From the NCBI RefSeq assembly GCF_003219815.1, contig NZ_QJVD01000019.1, forward strand, positions 39,263 through 103,262: a stretch of 64,000 nucleotides of DNA, read 5' to 3'. The notes under the pieces were generated by a model that was not told the origin of the DNA, did not search any database, and was given only the letters and a program-made list of their open reading frames with translations. Positions 53,089 to 62,154 of this stretch are shown piece by piece. The stretch is from Arthrobacter livingstonensis (GTDB lineage Bacteria > Actinomycetota > Actinomycetes > Actinomycetales > Micrococcaceae). Made by a program: the position numbers and the translations under genes. Positions within the stretch are counted from its first letter, which is position 1. Every line of letters starts with the position of its first letter.

Positions 53089-54015
53089 ATGGCTGTGCAT
53101 CCACAGCCGCCCACTATGAACGGATACGCGTTGGCTAAGAAGGACGAAAATTCACACACCCATGTCTCGCTGATTGGCATCGACATCGGTGGAACCGGAA
53201 TTAAGGGCGGCATTGTCGGACTGCGCAAGGGCCTCCTCATGGGCGAAAGGTTGCGCGTCGCCACCCCGCGCCCTGCCACGCCGGAAGCTGTTGCAGAGGC
53301 TGTGGCCGTTCTCGTTTCCGAGCTCTCTGACCGCCCTGAGGCACCGGCAGCCGACTCACTCGTGGGCGTCACATATCCGGGCATCATCCAGCACGGAGTA
53401 GTCCGCTCCGCCGCCAACCTGGACAAAGGCTGGCTAAACACAGACATCGAGGCTCTTCTGACTCTTTACCTGAACCGGCCGGTGAATGTCATCAACGACG
53501 CCGACGCCGCAGGTCTCGCTGAAGTCCGCTACGGTGCAGGTGTCGGCGTTCAGGGCACTGTTCTAGTCATCACACTCGGCACCGGAATTGGTTCCGCTCT
53601 CATTTTCGACGGTGAGCTCGTTCCCAACGCTGAACTGGGCCACCTCGCGATCGACAGCCAACGCGCTGAGAGCAAAGCCTCCGCTGTCGCCCGCGAACGG
53701 GATGGCCTCTCTTGGCACGAATACAGCGACCTATTGCAGCGGTACTTTTCCCACGTAGAATTCCTATTCTCTCCGGAACTATTTATCGTGGGCGGCGGCA
53801 TCTCCCAACGAGCAGACGAATACTTGCCCAACCTTAACCTCCGGACGGCAATCGTGCCGGCAGTGCTCGGAAACGATGCCGGCATCGTCGGTGCCGCCAC
53901 TGCTAGTGCCATGACGCTCTCACGCGCGGTGCAGTCCTTGATGCATGGCCACTCCCGCCCGGTTTCGAGTCGTAGTCGTGGATATCTTTGTTCCAGCAGC
54001 AGATCACCCTGGTGA
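53089..54015 (+). CDS. ppgK: Polyphosphate glucokinase (ROK superfamily)
   Basis: Up to 308 residues. Phosphate-binding loop GIDIGGTGIKGGIV near residue 30, then DAAGLAEVRYGAG, LGTGIGSALIF and the ELGHL segment, the standard PPGK order. It phosphorylates glucose using polyphosphate, ATP or both. It follows the alpha-glucan genes, so it can capture the glucose made by the GH31 enzyme. The last 25 residues (after AVQSLM, Ser/Arg-rich) go beyond the usual end of the family and may come from a changed stop codon near the element end. No good ribosome site marks the start. Confidence 0.88.
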   Translation: MAVHPQPPTMNGYALAKKDENSHTHVSLIGIDIGGTGIKGGIVGLRKGLLMGERLRVATPRPATPEAVAEAVAVLVSELSDRPEAPAADSLVGVTYPGIIQHGVVRSAANLDKGWLNTDIEALLTLYLNRPVNVINDADAAGLAEVRYGAGVGVQGTVLVITLGTGIGSALIFDGELVPNAELGHLAIDSQRAESKASAVARERDGLSWHEYSDLLQRYFSHVEFLFSPELFIVGGGISQRADEYLPNLNLRTAIVPAVLGNDAGIVGAATASAMTLSRAVQSLMHGHSRPVSSRSRGYLCSSSRSPW

Positions 54016-54497
54016 ATCAGGTCACAGAAAGCTGGGCTGTTGTGTGAATTACGTCCTCAAAGTGTCCTCCCCTTCAACCGACAACATGTATCCGCTCGTG
54101 ATGGATCGAACCGGCATTACTATGCCGCCGTGATGGCTTGCGAGATCACCACCGAAGCCGTGTTTGACCTCTACAACACATTTGCCGTCACGGCACACTC
54201 AATTCGATCCAGTGATACTAATTGTCAACAGTCTCAAAGAGACGCGGCCTGATCGAAAACCGTCGTGAACAGCTTGCGTTCACGACGGGCACTCGGGCCT
54301 TTCCCTGGGTCTGGGATACCAGGAACTATGGCACGCTGGAGCCCCGACCTTTCACAGGGTTTGCCGGATAGGTGGCGGAATTCATGGTGTGGCTATCAAG
54401 AAACTGATCTGCGCTTCAACCAGCACTCCACCGCCAACAGAGTAGTGACAATGTCAGTGCACGCTAATGGAAAGGCCCCAATCGAGAGGGATGGGAT
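54016..54497. other. Non-coding stretch at the right end of E3
   Basis: About 480 bases without a supported gene; short frames here are not protein-like. It includes the hairpin at 54260-54288. Confidence 0.4.
54260..54288. terminator. Perfect 11-bp hairpin
   Basis: CCGTCGTGAAC and GTTCACGACGG pair around a seven-base loop, 245 bases after the glucokinase stop. No T run; it may be a terminator or part of the element end. Confidence 0.45.
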
Positions 54498-54832
54498 CAA
54501 TCTAATGAGTTTTTAATGAGTTCGGGCGGAACCGTACACTGCAAGGCCACTCCCCCATTGTAAAACCGCAGGTCAACGGCACATACCCCACCCTACCGAC
54601 TGATTCAAACCGACGACCGTTGTGTTCGAACACCAAAGCCATTTAAACGCGAAATAACGGGGCGGAACCCGTCCCCCTCACTGCGAAAAACCCCGTAAAT
54701 CCGGGCTTCTCGGCCCGAGATCCCCTGTGTAGTTCGAACCGATGACCACTGCAATCTATGCGGTCAGTATCCCTGAAAACGGTCCATTTAGCGGCCAAAA
54801 CGCCCATCATTGCGGGCTGTTGGCAACTATCC
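54498..54832. repeat. Right-end repeat of element E3 (copy C)
   Basis: Opens with TCTAATGAGTTTTTAATGAG (54501-54520) and ends at the tRNA core. Blocks shared with copies A and B include GCCACTCCCCC, CCGCAGGTCA and GACGACCGTTGT; the middle is more diverged than A is from B. Confidence 0.7.
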
Positions 54833-54877
54833 ACCACCAATGGGCCTCCTATGGGATTCGAACCCATGACCCCCGCT
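54833..54877. repeat. Attachment core copy C within the intact tRNA-Thr gene
   Basis: The reference copy of the 45-bp core: 34 bp of tRNA 3' half (54844-54877) plus 11 bp beyond the 3' end. Being part of a whole tRNA gene, it is the chromosomal attachment site rebuilt by the element. Confidence 0.9.
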
Positions 54878-54916
54878 TTACAAGAGCGGTGCTCTGGCCA
54901 GCTGAGCTAAGGAGGC
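54844..54916 (-). tRNA. tRNA-Thr (anticodon TGT)
   Basis: The reverse strand folds as a cloverleaf: acceptor GCCTCCT/AGGAGGC, D arm with AGCTCAGCTGGCCAGAGC, anticodon stem CCGCT/AGCGG with loop CTTGTAA (anticodon TGT), and T arm with GGTTCGAATCC. It decodes ACA. Its 3' end points left, towards the elements, and 3'-half copies lie at 17.5 and 25.2 kb. Confidence 0.95.
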
Positions 54917-54970
54917 AAACGCAGTCAAGCGCTAGACAAGGCTACCGTAGGTCCACCGCGAAAATGAAAA

Positions 54971-55010
54971 CCGGCCCCCGACCGGCCCCCGGCAACGCCG
55001 GGGGCCGGCC
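54971..55010 (-). terminator. Terminator of the DsbA-like gene
   Basis: CCGGCCCCCGGC and GCCGGGGGCCGG form a 12-bp stem with an AAC loop, directly after the gene. On the minus strand a further CCGG-rich part and GGTTTTCATTTT follow. Confidence 0.75.
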
Positions 55011-55022
55011 AGAAACCAAAGC

Positions 55023-55928
55023 CTACTTCTTGGCGGCCAGTACGGTGTCCAGGAAAGTGCTGAACTGGTTCACCTTGTCCGGCATCCACTGCTGTCCGTC
55101 AACAAACACGGTGGGCGTGGCGTTGACGCCTGCGGAGGCGCCAAGCGCGCCGGTGAAGGCAACAAACGGGCGGTAGGTCTTGGCATCAACACAGCTGGTG
55201 ATGCTGGCCGCACCGGCTTCGGTGGCCAGCTTCCCCAGCGCTGCGTTATCCAGGCCCGAGCTGTTTTCCTTCGGCTGGTTGGCGTAGAGCGAATCCAGGA
55301 AAGCCTTGTACTTCTCCGGGGACTGGTCCACCACGCAGGCTGCCGCGGCTGCCGCCCGTGAGGAGTAGTTGGTGCCGGAGGAGAAACGGTCAAGGAAGGG
55401 CAGCGCACGGTATTCGACCGTGATCTTGCCTTCATCGCGCAGGGTGTTCAGGCCGGGCCCGTAGGTTGACTCAAACTGGTTGCAGGCCGGGCACATGAAG
55501 TCCAGGTAGACCACCACTTGTGCGGGCTTGCCGGACGCTGACGCCTTGATGCCGATCTTGCCGGGATCCGCCACCGAAGTGGCTGCCGCGGAGGGCGCGG
55601 CCGGAACCGAGTTCACGTCAACGGTCTTTTCCGTGGTGGTCGGTGCAACAATGGCACCGTTCTTGCCCACCGTGACGCCACCATACGAGTTGGCGTTGGC
55701 CGGCACCTGGCCGGAGGAAGCAATGGGTTCATTGCCCCTCTGGGTCTGGATCACAATCACGGCAATGATGACCACAATGGCCACCGCCGCGGCCACTACG
55801 CCGCCACGGATCAGCCAACTCCTGCGCTTCTCCTTCTTTAGCTGCGCCTCGCGAATAAGCTTTGCCTTCGCGCGCGCCTGTGCCGTGCGTTCAGCCTTGG
55901 TCATCCGTGGTTCGTTTGTGGGGCTCAT
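55023..55928 (-). CDS. Membrane-anchored DsbA-like thiol oxidoreductase
   Basis: 301 residues. A charged cytoplasmic segment (1-38) precedes one membrane helix (about 41-60), a Ser/Ala/Pro linker, and an extracytoplasmic thioredoxin-fold domain with the active site CPAC (146-149) in FMCPACNQFE and the cis-proline region NATPTVFVDG. It probably oxidises or isomerises disulfides in exported proteins. The ATG at 55928 has GAGGAACC just upstream. It is the first core gene outside the tRNA-bounded island. Confidence 0.92.
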   Translation of the reverse strand: MSPTNEPRMTKAERTAQARAKAKLIREAQLKKEKRRSWLIRGGVVAAAVAIVVIIAVIVIQTQRGNEPIASSGQVPANANSYGGVTVGKNGAIVAPTTTEKTVDVNSVPAAPSAAATSVADPGKIGIKASASGKPAQVVVYLDFMCPACNQFESTYGPGLNTLRDEGKITVEYRALPFLDRFSSGTNYSSRAAAAAACVVDQSPEKYKAFLDSLYANQPKENSSGLDNAALGKLATEAGAASITSCVDAKTYRPFVAFTGALGASAGVNATPTVFVDGQQWMPDKVNQFSTFLDTVLAAKK

Positions 55929-56096
55929 GGTTCCTCAGGTATGTGGGCGCAGCAAAGGGGCCGCGGGACGGCAAGTCAAAAGTAATACTAGGCGGTAAAC
56001 CTTGGAGAAGGCTTGGCGCGGAAGCCCGGAACCCTCGCCCCTTGTGGCGCAACGGCTAAGCTGGCAATAATCAGCCATCGAACCATTGGAGTCCCC

Positions 56097-57572
56097 TTGC
56101 CGGAGAAGTTGCAGCCAAAGAACCAGGCGACCCGCTCCCCGAAGCCGGTCCATGGCACGTCGGACTTCGTCGTCGTTTCCAACCGCCTGCCCGTTGACCG
56201 CGTAGCGGATGAGCAGTCCGACGCCGGGTGGCGACGTTCCCCGGGCGGCCTCGTCACCGCCCTGGCCCCCGTCATGGCCGCGCGCGACGGCGCATGGGTC
56301 GGCTGGCACGGCGCTCCGGATGAAACCCTGGAACCGTTCCACCACGAGAACATGGACCTGATCCCGGTTCCACTCTCCGGCGACGAAGTTGAGCTTTATT
56401 ACGAAGGCTTTTCCAACTCCACGCTCTGGCCGTTGTACCACGACGTCATTGCCCCACCGGAGTTCCACCGCACCTGGTGGGACGCCTACCGAAGGGTGAA
56501 CAGGCGCTTCGCCGAAGCCGCCGCCGGCGCCTCGGCAAGAAACGCCACCGTCTGGGTGCAGGACTACCAGCTTCAGTTGGTACCCCGCTACCTGCGGCAG
56601 CTGCGCCCGGACCTGCGCATCGGCTTCTTCAACCACATCCCGTTCCCGCCCCCGGAAATCTTCGCCCAGCTGCCGTGGCGCCAGTCCATCATCGACGGGC
56701 TGCTCGGCGCGGACCTGATCGGCTTCCAGCGTCCCAACGACACCGCCAATTTCCTGCGCTCGGCCCGCCGCTTCCTCGGTGCCAGCGTCAAGGCCCAGCA
56801 GGTCCATGTCAAGGAACCGGACGGCACCATCAGCCACATTGCCCGGGCCGAGCCGTTCCCCATCTCCATTGACGTGGGACAAATCCAGAAACTGGCCGCC
56901 GACCCGGAAATCATTGCCCGCTCGAAGCAGATCCGGGAGGACCTGGGCAACCCGAAAACCATCCTGCTCGGCGTGGACCGGCTGGACTACACGAAGGGCA
57001 TCACGCACCGGCTCAAGGCCTATGGCGAACTGCTCAAGGATGGCGCCATCACGGTCGAGGATGCGGCGCTGATCCAGATCGCCAGCCCCAGCCGCGAGCG
57101 GGTGGAATCGTACCGGCTGCTCCGGGAGGACGTGGAAGGCATGGTGGGCCGGCTCAACGGCCAGTTCGACACCATTCAAAACACCGCCATCCGCTACCTG
57201 CACCACAGCTATCCGGTGGAGGAAATGGTGGCCATGTACCTAGCCGCGGATGTCATGCTGGTGACCGCATTGCGGGACGGCATGAACCTGGTCGCCAAGG
57301 AATACGTCGCCGCCCGCAACGACAATACCGGCGCCCTGGTCCTGAGCGAATTCACCGGCGCCGCCGACCAGCTCAAGCAGGCCCTGCTGATCAACCCGCA
57401 CGACATCGACGGGCTGAAGGCAACCATCGTGCGCGCCATCAACCTGCCCAAGGCCGAATCCAGCCGCCGAATGCGGTCCATGCGCAAGCAAATCCTTGCC
57501 CATGACGTCCAGCGCTGGAGCGAGGACTTCCTGACCACGCTGCAGGTCGAGGCCGTCCGTGACGACGGGTGA
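56097..57572 (+). CDS. otsA: Trehalose-6-phosphate synthase
   Basis: About 491 residues from a TTG at 56097 with TTGGAG upstream; the frame is open to 56013. A GT20 enzyme that makes trehalose 6-phosphate from a nucleotide-glucose and glucose 6-phosphate. Visible marks: SNRLPVDR and SPGGLVTAL at the N-terminus, GWHGAP, VWVQDYQLQLVPRYLR, the GVDRLDYTKGI motif of the sugar-nucleotide site, and LRDGMNLVAKEYVA. It overlaps otsB by 14 bases. Codons are strongly GC-ending, unlike the island genes. Confidence 0.95.
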   Translation: MPEKLQPKNQATRSPKPVHGTSDFVVVSNRLPVDRVADEQSDAGWRRSPGGLVTALAPVMAARDGAWVGWHGAPDETLEPFHHENMDLIPVPLSGDEVELYYEGFSNSTLWPLYHDVIAPPEFHRTWWDAYRRVNRRFAEAAAGASARNATVWVQDYQLQLVPRYLRQLRPDLRIGFFNHIPFPPPEIFAQLPWRQSIIDGLLGADLIGFQRPNDTANFLRSARRFLGASVKAQQVHVKEPDGTISHIARAEPFPISIDVGQIQKLAADPEIIARSKQIREDLGNPKTILLGVDRLDYTKGITHRLKAYGELLKDGAITVEDAALIQIASPSRERVESYRLLREDVEGMVGRLNGQFDTIQNTAIRYLHHSYPVEEMVAMYLAADVMLVTALRDGMNLVAKEYVAARNDNTGALVLSEFTGAADQLKQALLINPHDIDGLKATIVRAINLPKAESSRRMRSMRKQILAHDVQRWSEDFLTTLQVEAVRDDG

Positions 57573-58332
57573 GCTGCCGGCGGACGTAAGGGACGCCGTC
57601 GTCCGCGTTGCCCAAACGGAACGGCTGCTGGTGGCCATGGACTTTGACGGCACCATGGCACCCCTCGTCTCCCGTGCCGAGGACGCCCGCCCTCTCCCCG
57701 CGGCTGCCGCGGCCTTTGCCGCCCTGGCCGTTTTGGAAGGCACGACGGCGGCCCTCGTCTCCGGGCGGGCGCTGGCCAGTTTACGTGCGGTCGCCTCTCC
57801 CCCGGAACAGGCCCTGCTGGTGGGCAGCCACGGCGCAGAGGTGTGGCTGGGGCCCGATTCCCCGGCCCTGGCCCTGTCCCCAGACCAGCAAGCTGCCCTG
57901 CACCGGGCGCAGGACTCGGTGCAGGCGGCGGTCGCCGCCAATCACGGCACGGCCGCCGAGCACAAGCCCGCCGGCGTCGTCCTGCATTACCGCCAGGCCG
58001 CCCCTGAGGCCGCGGCCGCCGCCGTCGAACGGGTTCTGGATGAACTAGCGAAGGATCCGGAAATGTTCATCACGGAAGGCAAAATGGTGCTGGAAGTCTC
58101 CGTGGTCAACGCGAACAAGGGCGAAAGCCTGGCCATGCTGCGGGACGCCACCGGCGCCACGGCCCTGGTGTTTGTGGGTGACGACGTCACCGATGAACAC
58201 GGATTTGCCGCCCTGCAGGCCCGCGATCTCGGCATCAAGGTGGGGCCGGGAGACACGACCGCGCAGTTCCGCATTGACGCCCCCGCACAGGTACCGGCCG
58301 TCTTGGAGCTCCTGTTGGCCACCCGGCGCTGA
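57559..58332 (+). CDS. otsB: Trehalose-6-phosphate phosphatase
   Basis: 257 residues of the HAD superfamily. Motif I is DFDGTMAP with Asp28 and Asp30, followed by VSGR (motif II region), GSHGAEVW, GVVLHYRQA, and GDDVTDEHGF with the motif IV acidic residues. It removes phosphate from trehalose 6-phosphate to complete the OtsAB pathway. The GTG start overlaps the end of otsA, so the two are translationally coupled. Confidence 0.95.
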   Translation: MTTGELPADVRDAVVRVAQTERLLVAMDFDGTMAPLVSRAEDARPLPAAAAAFAALAVLEGTTAALVSGRALASLRAVASPPEQALLVGSHGAEVWLGPDSPALALSPDQQAALHRAQDSVQAAVAANHGTAAEHKPAGVVLHYRQAAPEAAAAAVERVLDELAKDPEMFITEGKMVLEVSVVNANKGESLAMLRDATGATALVFVGDDVTDEHGFAALQARDLGIKVGPGDTTAQFRIDAPAQVPAVLELLLATRR

Positions 58333-58505
58333 CCCCGTGCCCGTGCATCGTGACACATCCGGCCCGAAACACCGCCAAAATGTGTCATACTTCATAAATC
58401 AGAGCTGATTCCGCCTTAGGTGGAGTGCGGCCTGACAACTGAATAAAAAAAACCATTCACAACGGATCGTTCGGCACGTACCTGCCGATGAAGGGATTTA
58501 CTACT

Positions 58506-59606
<1,101 letters not shown>

Positions 59607-59618
59607 TCCCCACGCCCT

Positions 59619-59652
59619 CCCGTGTGAATCCGCTGGCGCGTCTTCACACGGG
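59619..59652 (+). terminator. Hairpin after the ABC ATPase gene
   Basis: CCCGTGTGAA and TTCACACGGG pair around a 14-base loop, 12 bases after the stop. No T run. Confidence 0.6.
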
Positions 59653-59718
59653 TCCCTCGGGCGCGTGGGCCCAACACTTGCGGTCCTGGCAAGCGCGGGC
59701 CCATCAGCGACAATATTA

Positions 59719-59769
59719 AGACGCGGTTGTCTGCCGGATATTCGGGCAGACAGCCGCGTCTGACCTTTT
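59719..59769 (+). terminator. Strong intrinsic terminator before the DUF4032 gene
   Basis: AGACGCGGTTGTCTGCC pairs with GGGCAGACAGCCGCGTCT with a single bulge, followed by GACCTTTT. It ends transcripts from the ABC ATPase side, 17 bases before the next start codon. Confidence 0.75.
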
Positions 59770-59785
59770 AAGAGAGAATTGGCCC

Positions 59786-61156
59786 ATGACTGATGCACCC
59801 GGCGCCCAGTGGAACCACGAACCCACCGACTTTGACCAGATCGGCAAGCTGCCGCGCCAGGCCGCCCCGCCCGCAAGGGTCATGGGTTCGCTGAACATCA
59901 CGGCGGCCACCGCGGACCCCGGCCTGCTTGACCTGCCCTGGCACATCAAACTGGAGGAGTGGCCCTCCGCCAACCTGGCAGCCCTGCCGCGCGGCATCTC
60001 CCGGCACGTGGTCCGCTTTGCCCACTTGGACGGCTCCGTCATTGCCATCAAGGAAACCTCGGAGCACGTAGCGCGGCACGAATACCACATGCTGCGCAAG
60101 CTGGCCCGGTTGGACGTCCCCGGTGTGGAGCCGGTCGCGGTCATCACTGGCAGGACCACGCCCACCGGCGCACCGCTGGACCCGGTGCTCGTCACCCGTC
60201 ACCTGAAGTTCTCCCTGCCGTACCGCGCCCTCTTCTCCCAGAAGTTGCGCCGCGACACCCTCACGCGCCTGATCGATGCCCAGGCGCTGCTGCTGGTCCG
60301 CCTGCACCTGGTCGGTTTCTATTGGGGCGACGTCTCCTTGTCCAACACGTTGTTCCGGCGCGACGCCGGCGCCTTTGCCGCCTACCTGGTCGACGCAGAA
60401 ACCGGCGAACTGTACCCGGATTTGTCCACCGGCCAGCGCGAATACGACCTTGAAATTGCCCGGGTCAACATTGCCGGCGAACTCATGGACCTGCTCGAGG
60501 GCGGGCTTATCGAGGAAAAGGTCGATCCCGTGGCCACCAGCGAGCTCATCATGGAAAGCTACCGCCGCCTGTGGGCCGAGCTGACCGAAAAGGAGTCCTT
60601 TGAGCTCGAGGACCGCTGGCGCGTGGGCGCCCGCATCCGCCGCTTGAACGAGCTCGGCTTTGACGTGGAGGAATACGCCATCAAGACCACCCCCGACGGC
60701 TCCACCATCCAGCTCCAGCCCAAGGTGGTCGACGCCGGGCACCACCAGCGCCGCCTGTTGCGGCTCACAGGCATCGACGCACAGGAGAACCAGGCACGGC
60801 GCCTGCTCAACGACATGGACTCGTTCCGCAACGACGTCACGCCGGCCAAGGACGAAGAGATCAGCGCCCACGAATGGGTCAGCTCCATTTTTGAACCCAT
60901 TGTCCGGTCCATCCCGCACGAGCTGGGAGGCAAGTTGGAGCCGGCCGAAGTGGTCCATGAGGTGCTTGAACACCGCTGGTACAAGTCGCAGCAGGAGGAA
61001 CGCAACGTCCCCCTGGCCGAGGCCGTGCAGTCCTATGTGGACACCATCCTGCGCTACCGCAGGGATGAGGATGCGATCATGCTCAGCACTGACACCGCCA
61101 CCATTGCACTGCTTGAAGGCGGAGTGCTGCCCGACAGCGCCTACGACGACGAGTAG
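59786..61156 (+). CDS. DUF4032 domain protein with kinase-like N-terminal half
   Basis: 456 residues. The first half resembles a lipopolysaccharide-kinase/protein-kinase-like fold (GSVIAIKETSEHVARHEYHM with a Lys, FYWGDVSLSNTLF as a catalytic-loop-like D-x4-N, and YLVDAETGELY). The second half is the actinobacterial DUF4032 domain. Function is unknown. It is conserved in Arthrobacter-type genomes, which supports the taxonomic reading. Soluble, no signal. Start ATG at 59786 with AAGAGAG upstream. Confidence 0.88.
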   Translation: MTDAPGAQWNHEPTDFDQIGKLPRQAAPPARVMGSLNITAATADPGLLDLPWHIKLEEWPSANLAALPRGISRHVVRFAHLDGSVIAIKETSEHVARHEYHMLRKLARLDVPGVEPVAVITGRTTPTGAPLDPVLVTRHLKFSLPYRALFSQKLRRDTLTRLIDAQALLLVRLHLVGFYWGDVSLSNTLFRRDAGAFAAYLVDAETGELYPDLSTGQREYDLEIARVNIAGELMDLLEGGLIEEKVDPVATSELIMESYRRLWAELTEKESFELEDRWRVGARIRRLNELGFDVEEYAIKTTPDGSTIQLQPKVVDAGHHQRRLLRLTGIDAQENQARRLLNDMDSFRNDVTPAKDEEISAHEWVSSIFEPIVRSIPHELGGKLEPAEVVHEVLEHRWYKSQQEERNVPLAEAVQSYVDTILRYRRDEDAIMLSTDTATIALLEGGVLPDSAYDDE

Positions 61157-61283
61157 CGTCCGGTCAGCGCGGCAGCCCCACTTCGCGAAGGGCCCACGCA
61201 CCGCCCGCCTGCAGAAGTGGTCGAAAAAATCGCGGAATGCCGGACTTTTCGACCACCGCTGCGGACTGGTTGGTTTGGCGGCG

Positions 61284-62063
61284 TCAGCCTTGCCGCTGGC
61301 CGCGCAGGTGCGTCATGGCGTACAGGCCCACCGCGACGCCGGCTGCCAAAGTCAGGCCAAGGAGCACCAGGAGCCAGGTCATCAGGCCTGGTCCCGTGGA
61401 TGATTGATTGGTCAGCGACAGCTCGGCGTCGACTGCTGCCGCCGATTTGCTGGCGGCTTCGGTCCCACCGGGCGCGCCGGCAGATTCCAGGTCTTGGGCA
61501 GTTTCCGTATTGACAAAGGTGGGCCAGGGCGATTCCGGGGCCGGGGGCTCCGCCATCTTGGTCTCGGATACAGCAGGCGCCGCAGTGGGTTCCAAGGCGG
61601 TGGGCTCCAAGGAATGTGCCGCCGGCGGGGACGGCTGGACGGGAGCCCTTGTGGCTGCCGGCTTCGCAGGCGCATGGGCGGGACTCGCGGGCTGTGCCCG
61701 TTTTGTCGCCGGCGGGCGGACGGTGGTTGGGGGCTTCGCGGGTGACGTCGTCTCCTTCACCACCGGCCTAGGCGGCACCGGCTTGCCGCTGTCCTGCGCC
61801 TTGCCGTTCTCGTGGCCCTTGCCGCTGTCCTTGTCGTTGTCCTTCAGGCTGTCTTTCAAGGGCGCCAGAGTCCCGGACAGAGCCTTGGCCGGCAGCGCCG
61901 AAGCGGCCAGTCCTGGCGCCTGTTGCGTTGTCGTCATCCCGGAGGCGGCCTGGGCAGACCCGGCCAGCCCCAGTGAGCCGGCCAGCCCCAGGGCGCCTAC
62001 AGCCGCCACGGCCAGTGTTTTGCGGCACATGGCAGACCAGGGCACACGGGAAATGAGCGTCAT
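61284..62063 (-). CDS. Secreted Pro/Ala-rich protein with C-terminal membrane anchor
   Basis: 259 residues. Signal peptide (basic MTLISRVPWSAMCRKT, hydrophobic core, AQA cleavage near 40). A long Lys/Asp-rich then Pro/Ala/Thr-rich middle without fold signs follows. Near the end comes a membrane helix (about 230-250, MTWLLVLLGLTLAAGVAVGL) with a short basic tail. There is no LPXTG. It looks like a surface stalk. A plus-strand frame of similar length covers the same bases, but its product lacks such order. Confidence 0.65.
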   Translation of the reverse strand: MTLISRVPWSAMCRKTLAVAAVGALGLAGSLGLAGSAQAASGMTTTQQAPGLAASALPAKALSGTLAPLKDSLKDNDKDSGKGHENGKAQDSGKPVPPRPVVKETTSPAKPPTTVRPPATKRAQPASPAHAPAKPAATRAPVQPSPPAAHSLEPTALEPTAAPAVSETKMAEPPAPESPWPTFVNTETAQDLESAGAPGGTEAASKSAAAVDAELSLTNQSSTGPGLMTWLLVLLGLTLAAGVAVGLYAMTHLRGQRQG

Positions 62064-62154
62064 GAAGTACTTCCGAATTTGTTAGCCGCGTCCGCGCCGC
62101 GGACCTTTACCCCCGCAGAGTACGATGCCCGATCATGCACTGCTTAGTCAAGTG

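Noticed and set aside
55935-57206. 423-codon minus-strand frame opposite otsA
   Set aside because: It mirrors a GC-rich real gene; its sequence has no domain logic, while the plus strand encodes an unmistakable trehalose-6-phosphate synthase.
59768-61201. 477-codon minus-strand frame opposite the DUF4032 gene
   Set aside because: Shadow frame; the plus-strand product matches a known actinobacterial family.
61408-62085. 225-codon plus-strand frame opposite the surface protein gene
   Set aside because: The minus-strand product has signal peptide, linker and C-terminal anchor in a sensible order; the plus-strand product does not.
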